Part shown: piece by piece, positions 48,046 through 58,781 of the stretch
How the letters are laid out: each line of letters starts with the position of its first letter
How positions within the stretch are numbered: position 1 is the first letter of the stretch
Assembly: GCF_003945595.2 (NCBI RefSeq)
Contig: NW_024104421.1
Span: 4,960,001 to 5,024,000, forward strand
Source of the DNA: Pipra filicauda
Lineage: Eukaryota; Chordata; Aves; Passeriformes; Pipridae
Direction of reading: 5' to 3'
DNA length: 64,000 nucleotides
Translations under genes and position numbers: made by a program
The notes under the pieces: generated by a model
Databases searched by the model: none
What the model was told of the DNA's origin: nothing
The model's input: only the letters and a program-made list of their open reading frames with translations

Positions 48046-48299
48046 GTTGTGCAGTAGATAATTTAGATAATCCTCATTCAAGTCCTTTGGTCTAATCATT
48101 GTCATCATCAATTGACGTAAATATTTTAAGTTTAAATAAACATAAATACTATAATTATATTTTGTTTGCCATCCTTTATCCTGCAGGGATGAAGGTTCTA
48201 TGAAAGATCAATTACACCTGGTATAATCCTTTAGACATAAACTGTTGTCCAAGTCTGAGACTACAATAGGATCCAGCGGCACCTAGACTCTTCCTGAAA

Positions 48300-48800
48300 C
48301 AAGGACTTGAGGCTTTGGGCCTACAGTACTTAACTACACTTGGCATAAGTATGACTCTGCAAAATGTAACCACTGGTTTAGCTTGTAATGGCTTGCCAAT
48401 AGGGACCTGCCCTATTGACAGGGTAAGATATGAGCTCGAGAGAAGAACTTGGCATGTAACAAGCAGTAATCATAGAAGAATGGTCATGTATTGGCCTTAA
48501 AAGATATGTGTGATTCTATCAAGTATATAATGGAAAGTATAGGAATAGGTAACCAGATGTGTAGCTGGATAAGGAAACCACAAACTGTATTCTGCACTGA
48601 CTCTGTATGAATGTACTTTTCAAGATAAAACTGTAAGTTGTTTGTTCAAGGGTGTAAAAACCCCACAAAAATTGTCACTTGCCGGACACGTACATGGAGG
48701 TGCGAACCCCTACGTGCTCATGGAGCAATAAAGGTGTGCTTTACTCTACAGTGTGTACTGTGTAAATGATTCCTTTGAATGACTCTCTGAGAACGTGTTC
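48300..48800 (+). repeat. LTR-like insertion (family L)
   Basis: Fills the gap in family D. It has a GCAATAAAGGTG polyadenylation region near 48,725 and is followed by a doubled 'gattcctttgaat' unit (48,770 and 48,805). Edges uncertain. Confidence 0.45.
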
Positions 48801-48900
48801 AGATTCCTTTGAATCACTCTCTGAGGAGGAGTCTAGAAAGCAAGGGTGTCCTTTCTGCTCCTTGTGACTCACTGGGAGGGTGTACGTGACAAACTTTGTC

Positions 48901-50002
48901 CAAAACTTTAATTCTATCGACGGCAGTGAGAAAGCAGCAGAAAAAATAGCAGGCCAAGAGTTAAAACAATAACCTGTGTTGGCAGTGACGGAACACCATT
49001 TCCAGGACACTGTGTCCAGTCATAAAATTGCGGAGTGTGTTGAGTGTAGGGATATCTGTTATTAGAGCATCTTGTGGTACCAGCAACTGGAATGAGAGAA
49101 TGTCTGTGTCAGTAGTTGGAAGGACTGTAGCTCTAGGGAGCATCTCTGCGGGTCCCACAACTTTGGAGTGCCAGCTTTTTCTCGGTCCAGGCAGGGTTAT
49201 TGGATGGGCAGAGTCTCCATACTGGTGTTTAGGGAGATCTGTGAGCATGGAGTGCTTATGGGTTTTAGAGAGATATTCAATCCTAACCAGCCAAAGAGGA
49301 GGAAAAGAGATTTGTCTGTCTATACCTCTGTTTTACGTGAATGATGTATGTGAATGCTGTTGAAGGCAGCACCTTATTTGTGGCTGTCTGTCAGTGTCTT
49401 TTGGGTGTCTCTGGGCTGCATGCTCAGCCTTGCTGCTTGCTGAGCCTTCAAACAGGAAAGCAGCAGCAGCAGCTGTGTCCATGAACCTGCAATGAAGACA
49501 CTGGATCTCCAGGCTGGGCTCCAGCCTCAGGGCAGGAGGAACCACCAGGTCACAGAGCTGCTGGAGGTGTTCGCTTTAACAAGCACTGAAACTATGCTGA
49601 TGAAAATTTGATGAGGAAGATTTGGTTGGGTTTTGTTTCAGTGGCTGTTTCTTGAACTGAAAAGTCTCTGTCCTGTTTCTTTATCTTTTTGGAAAAGGTC
49701 CTGTTTGTTCCGATTACTCTTCTCGCTGTGCTAGATTTGGGCCTTGAGGACTTTGAGAATGAAATGTGTTCAGTTAAAAACAAACAAAAAAACAAACAAA
49801 AAACCCTGCTAACTAACTGAAAAATACTGTTGGATAATACTAAATAAAATCACATTAAAAGTCCTGGTCTTTGGAGGAGACAATGCTAAAATCAGAAAGG
49901 AAGGCTGTGAAGGAGAGTCTGATACTGCATAAAGGTTATAGGAGTAAAACAGGCCCTTCCCATAAATGTATTTGTAGCAGCAGATGGCATTAGGGCAGCA
50001 AA
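48901..50002. other. Probable intron, nothing recognised
   Basis: No gene or repeat boundary supported. Short open frames have no protein-like pattern. Confidence 0.5.
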
Positions 50003-50236
50003 GTCATAGAATCATAGAATATGCTGAGTTGGAAGGGACCCATCAGGATAATTGAGTCCACTTCTTAACCATGACCAGGACACTCCAAGAAGGCTTGGTG
50101 CTTTGACCAATTCCTCAGGAAACCTGTTCCAGTGCTCAGCCACCCTCTGGGTGAAAAGTCTTTTCCTGATATCCAACCTAAACTTCCCCAGTCTCGACCT
50201 CATGCTGTTGCCTGCCGAGTCCTGTCACTGGTCACT
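50003..50236 (-). repeat. CR1 LINE 3' end
   Basis: Antisense CR1 from its terminal 'catagaatcatagaat' through 'tgaaaagtcttttcctgata' to 'gtcctgtcactggtcac', where it is cut by an unclassified TG-starting insertion (50,238 onward). Confidence 0.85.
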
Positions 50237-50646
50237 GTGATAGTCTGAAATGTTAATTGTTGATGACTCAAACAACTGGCTGTTTGCAAAAGCAGCAGGA
50301 TGCTTTGCTGAGGCCAGGTTTGCACCCCCCAACTGAAGGGGAGGAGAGGTTTTGGATGTGATCTGCATAAGAACAGCCTAGGTGCAGAGCTGGTGAGCAC
50401 CCATCACCAGAGGATGACCATGACAAACCAACCTTTGTTTAGGTTTTGAGCCCAATAATGGAGGAGGCTGATTAGAAGCAGATCCTGCTAGGTGGGATAA
50501 TGTTTTTTATCATGCCAATATCTTCCCTTACACAAGTGCCTCAGTTGTAAAACTCTCCTTCCCCCCATCTCCCAAGGGTATTTCACAGTCACATGCTCAT
50601 AGGACATTCACACGTAGGCCTAAGGGTATTCATCCCATCTGATGAG

Positions 50647-50955
50647 TGTTATGATCCAATTATTGAAACTATTAGAGAGATGTCTCTGCCCAAATTAAGG
50701 TGCAAATGAGACCATATGCTGAAGTCAATAGCACAGATTTTTATTTGACAGTAAATGTGAGCTGGAGAGAGAGAGAGGAAGAAATAGGAAAAAGAGAGAG
50801 GCAGGTAGAGAGGAAGAGAGTGAGAGAGAGAGATTAAGTAGAAAAATATCATGACTCCGTGGATTCCGATGGTGTCCCGCTGGTTTTCTTGTTTTGGTCT
50901 TCTTGATGGTGATGGTCCCAGTCTTGTCAACACGAGAGTTGGAGTCTGGATCCTA
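50647..50955 (-). repeat. LTR family A, truncated copy
   Basis: Starts TGTTATGATCC and matches the LTR at 35,078 for its first ~200 bases, including 'cccaaattaaggtgcaaat' and the antisense polyadenylation signal, with a GAGA-rich tract at 50,766-50,832. Confidence 0.7.
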
Positions 50956-50979
50956 TAAGGGAAGCCCATGAAAACAGCT

Positions 50980-51090
50980 TCTAGTCATCTGGGACCTCTC
51001 TGGATACCCCAGACTGCTCAAAAATCATTGAGAGAGCCTTTGCAATGACATCAGGTTGCTCTTTGAGGATTCTGAGATGAATCCCGTAAG
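50980..51090 (-). repeat. CR1 LINE fragment
   Basis: Antisense CR1 coding-region piece: 'ctgggacctctctgg', 'attgagagagcctttgcaat' and 'gatgaatcccgtaagg'. Probably the continuation, after a deletion, of the CR1 that starts at 50,003. Confidence 0.75.
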
Positions 51091-52511
51091 GATTCATCAG
51101 AAGTCAATAGGCCAAAGTGGGAAATAGGCTGTTGGAAATGGTAGAATGGGAATCTGCAAAGTGACTACTCTTTATATGCTTAAGGGTAATGTAACTATTC
51201 TGTGATTGATTGTCACTCTGAGATTTAGGTAATTTGCAACAAATTATCTCCTACTTAACGGCTAAGAATTCTTGTGGCAAGAAAACCCCTGTATGCTGGT
51301 GCTGCTGTGACATCTAAAATACATTTATGAACAGAGGAAAACAAGAATTCTTGGTCTGTACAAACTCTTTCCTTTAGGCACGTTGAGTTGATTCAGGCCG
51401 TCTTTCTATGACACCATAAGTCAAGCATACTGAATTAATTTTAAATACTTCAAGTTAAATGAGACTGGCTGCTACAAGTCCAAAAGCAGAAATGGGTGAG
51501 CCAAGTTTTGTTAACCTGCTGCTGAATTATTGTCTATTCAATTCTTGGAATCTTCTGTTTGCTGAAGTCCATGTTCGGAGAGGTAGGAAACAACTTGTTA
51601 GAGTGTACTGAGAAATGTCAGACTCTCCCAGGAGAATTCTCTTCATGCATGAGCCCCATTTGATATCAGGGGTGCAAACTTCAATATTATCTTCTTAATC
51701 TTAATTTCTTAATTTTGGTGCCAGGCCTTTATTCAATCTGTGGGATGGATCACAGATCTGTCTTGGTGTAAATCCAGAGATAAGACAGAGAAGATTTGTT
51801 TAGTAGTAGCATCTCCAATCTAGGTCAACACATAAGCAACAGCTAAGCTTGTGTTTTCATTACATGTAAAGTTTACCAAGAGCTGCCAGGCAAGCAGGTG
51901 TCATTTACAAGCAGGTGTCATTTACTGTCAGAGTTTTAGCAAGTGGGATTCTCTGTCACCTTCTCTTAAGATTCCAGATACTGCAGCACATGCCCTTGGC
52001 TGCTTGAAGGCAGCTCAGAGCTGAGGAAATGTTCCCTTCGGTTATCCCAAAAGATTTAGTAATAACGTGCAATCACTGTGTTTTGGACATTGCCATAAAA
52101 GCATAGTGGTTTTGGTCAACCACTGTCCTAGTCCCAATTTAAGTAATGATACCTGTAAGGGAAAGTGAAGATTTTACAGTGGGGTAGTCACTGTGTAAAT
52201 TAAAGGCTTGGGCTAAAGTTTTCTTTACTTTCATCTGCTACTCTTGGACTGCAGTTACTTAATTTATAGGTGTCAATGTTTGCCACCACTCTGATCACAG
52301 CAGTGACATCTACTTTGGCGTTTGGAATGGCCTTGGCCATGGGACAAGAAGAATAGGAATGAATCTGGCTGACAGCCAAACTACATGAATGGGCATAGCC
52401 TATGTTTCTTCACGAAGAATTCAGCCGCAAATTTTCCCAGTATGGATGTGAAGGACTCTGCTTCCAGTGGTGCACCCTGCAAAAACAGCCCAGGAGTTGA
52501 TGTATACCTGG
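51091..52511. other. Probable intron, one short tandem repeat
   Basis: The 17-mer CAAGCAGGTGTCATTTA is duplicated in perfect tandem at 51,891-51,924. Nothing else recognised. Confidence 0.55.
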
Positions 52512-53953
52512 TGATGCCAATTTTGTGCCCCAAAAGGCGCAATGGAACTGCTCAGAGACAATTTTTAGTCTTTAAGCAGCGAGGTATGTATTTCAGGTGG
52601 TTGATTAAAGCTGAATTAAAAATTTGCTTATCAAATTAAGTTTACTGTTAAATAAAGTTTGTAATAAGTGCTATAATAACTAACAAAGGTAAGGGTAAAT
52701 GACTTACTAATAATATTAGGCTTTGTCTAATAAAGTTTAAGCTGACGTTTTACCAGAGTTGCTAGGTAGTAGGCTGCAGAAATGTCAAACCGCAAACTTA
52801 TATTCTGCTAGACTGGCTATAGGTAATGTCAAACCACAAAAGCTATGTTACTATAGTGATAAGTTGAATAAGATATCCTATTATTTTTAATGTATCTGTT
52901 TTAAGTATACTTATAAAGAAAGAAGTAATAAAAGGTCAACCACAAGAACTGTGAAAGGAAACTACTGTCTCCGTTAAGAGAATTTCAACATGGCTGACCT
53001 TAAAGACTATAACGGAATCAGTGGTTATCCTCCCTCAGCAACAGGACAAAGCCCGTGAAACGGAAACCAGTGCTGAAAAAGCCTACAAAATGGAAACCAA
53101 TGTGGGTAGAGCCCGCGAAGCAGAAACCAAGCAGGACAAAGCCCACGAAACAGGGACCAATGACAAGATGACATGAGACTGAGGGGGAGGTGGTTGCGAA
53201 GGGTATAAAAGATGGAGTCTTAGTTGTTGTTCTTTGCAGACCGCTGGTGAAGCCAGGAGACTTCCCCGGTCACCCAGCGCGCTGATTTGCTTATTTGCCT
53301 TTAATAAATCCTTTAATATTTTCGAATTAAAATTCTCGAGTCTATTTGACTATTACACAGGCAACGTTGGGGAACTCCCAACTCGTGCTGGACAAAGAGT
53401 TCCAAAGCAGTCAGTGAAAAGTCAGACTATCTATACAATTTTTGAGAGAGATTACATCATCTTTATGTGCGTATTCATATTATTGCAACGTCTAGTTATA
53501 ATATTCATAGCAGGCAGAGTCAGGGGCGGGGTCATCATTTTGGGGAGAATCTTGGTGGTACTTCCTGTTACTTCAGCCTTGGGGGTCGTCATTTTGCTCC
53601 TGTCCCTCAGGTAAACTTTTGAACTTTCTTTAATTCTACTGACTCCAACATGTATTTGGCAGAAGTTTCTGAAATTTGGCAGGAATTTCTGATATTTGGC
53701 AGGAGTTTCTGGACCCTGGTCCTTCTCTTTCCCCTTATCTCTCTCTGTGTTCCTTCCATATGTCTTTTTATATGTATGTTAGCATTTTTAGTGCTCTTTG
53801 TTTTCCTGTGCTCTTACTTTATGTTCTCTCGTGTCACTGTGTCTGCATTCTTTGGTAAAATATTATCTTCCATTAGTCCTTAAATCTTGGTTCTTTGTTT
53901 CTTTGCTCAGAGCATGCATTCAGAGTTAACTCTTCAGGCCTTGTTCTGTTTCA
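52512..53953 (-). repeat. LTR family B, split by a solo LTR
   Basis: Pieces 52,512-52,597 and 53,358-53,953 are collinear with the family B LTR at 32,939 ('gccccaaaaggcgca', then 'aacgttggggaactcccaac', ending 'ttctgtttca'). A tandem 'tttggcag(g/a)a(g/a)tttctg' repeat lies near 53,656-53,712. Confidence 0.85.
52598..53357 (+). repeat. Solo LTR family C with CAGG target duplication
   Basis: A 760-bp insertion inside family B with TGGTTGATT...CTATTACA ends and identical 4-bp flanks CAGG (52,594-52,597 and 53,358-53,361). On the plus strand it has TATA (ggtataaaagatgg near 53,200) and AATAAA near 53,303 in the expected U3-R-U5 order. A 4-bp duplication is typical of gammaretrovirus-like (ERV1) integration. 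The U3 holds imperfect repeats of a 'gcccacgaaacagggacca' type unit at 53,045-53,160. Confidence 0.9.
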
Positions 53954-54462
53954 ATACTTTTAGGAGAAACGTTGGATGTGTAATTCGTATTCCAATTCCA
54001 GGTGGAATGTGTGCACAGCAAGGAATAGAGAGGGTGGCCATCTGACTAAAACCCAGGCCTTATGACAATTAAAGAGCCTAGGAGACTTGATATTTGCATT
54101 TGGAGGAGGAAGTAGGTTGGGTAAAGACTGCAAGAAGCAAGCTAGAGGAGGCAAGTTGATTTAGTTGAAAACCTGCTGGAGGCAGGTTGCTGTAATCAAA
54201 AAGTAGTTATTTTAATTGAAAGAGCTAAAAATTAGGTATTTTTATTAAGAAATCCGTACTGTTAATAAAAAATTGTTACAAAAAAGTTGCCTTAAATAAA
54301 AAGCGTCCAATGCAGTCAGAGAAATGCTACATGGCAAGGACTCACCCTCCCAAATGAGGTATTTGTTGGGGAACCAGCCAATGGGCATTCAGAGGCTACC
54401 TGTTCTTTAATTAAAATACTGTTACTCATGTTTCTGTTGAATTTCGTACAAGATACGAGGAC

Positions 54463-54875
54463 ACTTTAGCAGTGCCTAATGTGGCACAGAGGGCTGCTGC
54501 TGCGGGAGCTGCTGCCACTTTTGCCTTCTGGTTTGCTTGCTGTCGAAGACTACGGGACAAGAAATCACAAAAGAAGACCAGAGAAGACGACCGTGAGGAG
54601 ACGGAGGACTGACCCTGCAAGCCAGCGCAGAGCCCATGGTGGTGGTAACTCCTTTTCTGTGCTTCTAGAAGTTGCTCTTGGCTTTTTCCTACTTTTCTAT
54701 TTTCCTTCTTTTCCTCTGCTCTTTTTGTGTTAGAAAAAAAAGTTGAATTATTGTTTTGGAATCCAATATTTGGACTTGTTTGTACCTTAATCTCACTTGT
54801 GGGAATGTTTAGAACCTAGTTCCTCTCCACATTCTTGGACCAAGGCAAACCTTGCCTTTCTACATCTAAACAGAT
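54463..54875 (+). repeat. LTR family G, copy 1
   Basis: Matches copy 2 over 'agcccatggtggtggtaac', 'ttctgtgcttctagaa', 'tttggaatccaa' and 'cttgtttg...cttaatctcact', ending near 'ccaaggcaaacc'. Confidence 0.65.
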
Positions 54876-54889
54876 TGAACAGGTAATAA

Positions 54890-55200
54890 TACTGACGATA
54901 TTGATGATAATACTGGTTAGATTAAAGGACTTACTCAGAATTAGTTACTACACAGTCTAGATAGGTAACTGTAATTACAGTACATTATATATTGAAGCAA
55001 TATATAATGTACTGTATAATGTATTTATAATATATAATAAAGCTAGCAAAATAATTGAGCAGAGATTGATATTGCTCACTCATACCAATGCCTGTGGGCA
55101 TAACTCTTTTGCTCAGCCTCGAGGAGTAACCTTGGAGGTGTCCCCAAGGGAGGAATCTCCATACACAGTCCTAGAAAGGGGTATGTGAGAAGTGTTGGAA
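54890..55200 (-). repeat. LTR family D, antisense fragment
   Basis: 'gaggagtaaccttggaggtg' and 'gggaggaatctccatacaca' are antisense counterparts of the family D region at 1,505-1,560. Confidence 0.6.
54976..55016. repeat. Perfect 19-bp palindrome, 3-nt loop
   Basis: Arms TACAGTACATTATATATTG (54,976-54,994) and its exact reverse complement (54,998-55,016) around AAG. Confidence 0.95.
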
Positions 55201-55651
55201 GCATAAAACAGTGAAGAAAATGCAAAGCTCAATATGTGATGGGGCCCATGATGATCATGGAAGCCAGATGGAGGTCAGGTTGTGTTGCCATGGCGTCGGG
55301 GAGGAATGTGAAGTAGGGTACAAGCTGTGTGCTCTCCTTCTTTGGCTTGATACCAGGAAGTGTTTCATACAACTACTACCAAGTATACCTTCTACCAAGA
55401 AATATTCCATACAACACAACCACAAAGAACAGAAGATTCGACTACAGTCCCACTGATAGCACTTTGCACAATAATGGTTGATAAGGTATAAAAGGACCCT
55501 GATTTTGTACCTGACTGGGGATGAGAAGTCAACACAAAAGTGGTAGGGACAGGTCAATGGGTTTGTCTTCCTTGCCCTCCCCAGAAGGAGATCTCACCAC
55601 CATGGAGAACTAAATCTACAAGCCAGTACTGAGCCCATGGTGGTGGTAACC

Positions 55652-56291
55652 TGTCCTAATTAGAACAGCTGGGACCAGTTCATCACTGGATGGGTGTAAC
55701 CCAAAACTGTGTTTTCTATAGCCTTCCATGCCATTTTCCAGAAACTGTTGTCAATAGACTATTTGCACCCTCTTCCCAGAGCAGCCTGACGACTCAGGCT
55801 ATAAACTGGGTGTTAAAAGGCCTGCGAGATAGGAGGGTGCTTCTGTCCTCATACCCTTTGTGGAACTCCTCGCCCTGAGGGAAGTACTGAGCATTCCTGC
55901 CTGAACTGGAGAATATATAATCTTGGAGTCTTGGAACATTTTCAACCACTCGTGGGATCCAGAGGAAGACTGCAGACCACCACTCTCAAACAGACTGAGA
56001 CCACCACTCTCGACCGGACTGCAATCACCGCTCTTGACCAGACTGCAACAGCACTCTCACCAACAGGTTTTTCCCCTCTCCCTTTACTTTGGACTCAGGG
56101 GGCCCAAAGAACACCACTCTGTTCATGCCCCAGGGTGCTGGGTTATACATGTGGGTTTTGTGGGTTAAAACCAATTGTTTGTCTGTATAATCGTACTTAC
56201 TGTATTATTTTATTAAATTGTTATTCTGATTTATAATCTCTCTTTTGAGTTGAGTTCATTTCCCCTGCTGGTTTACCTTTAAACCAGCACA
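55652..56291 (+). repeat. Solo LTR family H with TAACC target duplication
   Basis: A 640-bp insertion starting TGTCCTAATTAGAACAGCTG and ending TTTAAACCAGCACA, flanked by TAACC at 55,647-55,651 and 56,292-56,296. The 5-bp duplication and ends fit an ERVL-type LTR. A TATA-like 'gagaatatataatc' lies near 55,910 and ATTAAA near 56,211. Confidence 0.9.
55968..56065. repeat. 24-bp tandem repeat inside LTR H
   Basis: Four imperfect units, each beginning GACTG and carrying a 'ccac(t/c)(c/g)ctc' core, sit just downstream of the TATA-like box. Confidence 0.8.
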
Positions 56292-56540
56292 TAACCCCAT
56301 TTCTGTGCTTCTAGAAATTTCTCTTGGCTTTTCCTACTTTTATGTTTTCCTTATTTCCTTCCTCCCCTCTCCTTTTGTTTTAGAAAATAAAGTTGACTTA
56401 TTTTGGAATCCAACATCTGGCCTTGTTTGCGTCTTAATCTCACTTTCAGGTATGCTCAAACTTAATTCCTTTCCACAGGATCAAGGGAAACTTCACCTCT
56501 CCATACCTAACAGCTGTATTATTCCTTCTTCCCTGGAATG

Positions 56541-57347
56541 AACAGCTGTAACAGTTGGACTTGCTGGTCTTTATATAGGTGGCCCGATTTCCCCTCAAAT
56601 CTCTGTGTGGTGTCTCCACGGAGAGATTTAGGGACATCAAATAAGACACAGGCCAGAGACATGCCTAAAACTATCTGATGGAGAAGTCTAGGGGGGTAAG
56701 CATTTTAGTCAGGTAAATTTGTTAAAGAGCTGTGGTGTTACTTCTACATTCAGTGGGGATGTCTTCATTCCTTTTTATGTGCTGTCCATCAAAAATTGAC
56801 AGTTCATTGTGTAGTCATGGCTGATGATTTCTGAGGCTTGTGGTTAAGGTGAGAAGGTAGCAGCTGAACGAGTGAAGCAGGCACATGTGAGCAGTAGTCT
56901 TCTTGTTATCTTTCCGAGTGTTGTGCTGACACTGAACTTCTCAAATATTCTTCCTAAGACGAGCGCTCTCTGCCAAGTATTGCTTTTTAAAGTAGCATGT
57001 TTCATTGTATTAAAGCTTTTTTAAGCTTTATTAAAGAATTTTTAAGGTTGTGATGAGAATTGCAAACTTAATTTTCGTAATCCAGCTAATAATGATGATT
57101 GACGAACCAAGGTTGTAGTCATTTTTATTGTTTTGATAGTGACAATAATTGGATTTTACTCTTGGTGAAGTTGTGTGTTGCATGTAGTCAAAGTTCCTCC
57201 TCTAGCAAGGATTTTACATTTACTACTGGTTGTCATCCTAGTCTTGTTTGCCTCCGTTAGTCATGTTTCTAGAAAATGTGTCTTAAATTTCTTCAACAGT
57301 TATCTAATTCAAGGACATGGTTGTTTTATTCTCTGATCATTTTTCAG
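56541..57347. other. Probable RESF1 intron, nothing recognised
   Basis: AT-rich, including a short self-complementary stretch (aaagcttttttaagcttt near 57,013). Confidence 0.5.
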
Positions 57348-57432
57348 GAAATACCCTGTGTAACAGTAGCAGTCTGAAATCTTTACATTGGATGCAAAAG
57401 CCTGTTGTCTCATCTAAGATTCCTGCATCACT
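57348..57432 (+). other. RESF1: Candidate RESF1 5' UTR exon
   Basis: An 85-bp block lies between a good acceptor (gatcatttttcag) and a consensus-like donor (ACT then GTAAGTAT). It holds one ATG (57,392). It lies 2.2 kb upstream of the coding exon. If joined to 59,616 the ATG opens a frame that overlaps the main start. Confidence 0.5.
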
Positions 57433-58009
57433 GTAAGTATTGCCTTAACACTGCTGTTGCTGTTTTTTGCTGATTTCATATGCAACCTTGTTTTCTGGTT
57501 TTCTTTTGTTATTGGTGTCCTATGAGAGCAGAGGAGGTAAAAGGTAGAGTGAAGAAAGAGCTATCTTTGAATCTTGAAAATAACACCTGGAAAATTGTAA
57601 CACTGAGTCTTATTTTTTATAGGCTAGATATGAGTGAAACTTCTGATTCCCAAGCTTGAAATCAGAAGAGTGTTAAAATCTAAAAGAGGCCATGAAGGAA
57701 AGTCAGGAACCTTGGGGGATCTGGGAGAAGTGGCATGAAACATTTTGTTGAGAAACTGTCTAATACCTTGCACAAAGTAAGGTGTTTATTATGTCCTAGC
57801 TGGATTTGACCATACTGAGAGGAACTTGTTGAGATGCAGGCTGCATTCATGCTTGTAGGTTGTCATTTTGAAGACTGAAATAAAGTTTGGCTTTGAAGCC
57901 ATTGTCTCTAACAACTTTACAGAGTAACATGCTCACACAGTTGGGCTTGTTGGTAATGTATGTACATTCTGCAATATAACACATGGAGACATAGAGATGC
58001 GTGACTTTG

Positions 58010-58560
58010 TGTTTTGCCAAACGAGAACGAGGGTCAGCACAAGACACACAGACACCAACTCTGAGGAACAAGTGTGTAATTTTACTATAGTGCAAAACAG
58101 CAAAGAATTACAAAAGGATAAGGCCAGTAATGCACCTAATCATTATTACAAAGAGTGCCTATAGTGATTAGGAAGGATACATCACCAGTTACCCTGATAC
58201 GTTACCACTGTCCAGATCCGCACGTCAGCTGGGGAGTCCCGGTCACAGCAAGGGATTGAAGAACCATTCCCGGTAACTGGGAAATCCTACGCAGTGCGTC
58301 CACTCATAGGTGAGGTCTCCATCTTCGCTGTGAGAGGGTCCAGCTTTTACACTGTTGAAAAAACAAGCTTACATAACTACTTGTGTGGAAAAACATCTGT
58401 TTTCCTTCTCCTCCTGGGTTCCACCCAAAGCTTGGCCCAGGGCTCAAGGGGAAAACCAGTGGAGTCAGCCTTGACTATCTACTGCTAAACAAGGCCAGGC
58501 ATCTACTTCCATGGCCTTGACCAGTCTCTGAATACAGAAAGAGAAGTGTCATAATTTGCT
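58010..58560 (-). repeat. LTR-like segment
   Basis: CpG-containing, GC-mixed block ('ccaaacgagaacgagggtca', 'gatccgcacgtcagctgg') unlike its AT-rich surroundings and resembling an antisense LTR R-U5 region. Ends not defined. Confidence 0.3.
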
Positions 58561-58716
58561 AACAATCATACATATTTCATTAATGAACAGATACAAATAT
58601 TATTTAGTAATGAGCAGATACTAATATATCTTACTAAAAAGCACATGTATTTTGTTAATGAGCAGATACACAGGTGTAGTCCTATCATACTATGTATTTC
58701 ACTAACAATTATATGT

Positions 58717-58781
58717 AGTTTTAGCCAATGAGTAGATACACAGATTAGGGGGATCTGTGTATCTACTCATTGGCTAAAACT
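58717..58781. repeat. Perfect 29-bp hairpin with upstream tandem units
   Basis: Arm 58,717-58,745 (begins AGTTTTAGCCAATGAGTAGA) and its exact reverse complement at 58,753-58,781 enclose the 7-base loop TAGGGGG. Upstream, diverged units ending 'aatga(g/a)cagatac' recur at about 58,584, 58,608 and 58,658, so arm 1 looks like the last unit of a small array. Confidence 0.95.

Larger units (their letters stand above)
45018..48900 (+). repeat. LTR family D split by CR1 and a second LTR
   Basis: The 5' half of the LTR (45,018-45,473) opens TGTTGAAGAATGCCAAGACC with a TATA box (cctataaaagcc near 45,222). Its 3' half resumes at about 48,046 and continues to about 48,298, and a last piece appears at 48,805-48,900 ('gaggaggagtctagaaagca'). 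Copy 1 at 1,227-1,960 shows the undisturbed order. The gaps are a CR1 (45,474-48,045) and another LTR-like block (48,300-48,800). Confidence 0.7.
55440..56540 (+). repeat. LTR family G, copy 2, split
   Basis: A TATA box (ggtataaaagg near 55,485) and the 'gagcccatggtggtggtaacc' segment precede a solo LTR; the family G sequence resumes at 56,297 ('tttctgtgcttctagaaatt') and runs to about 56,540. Confidence 0.65.
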
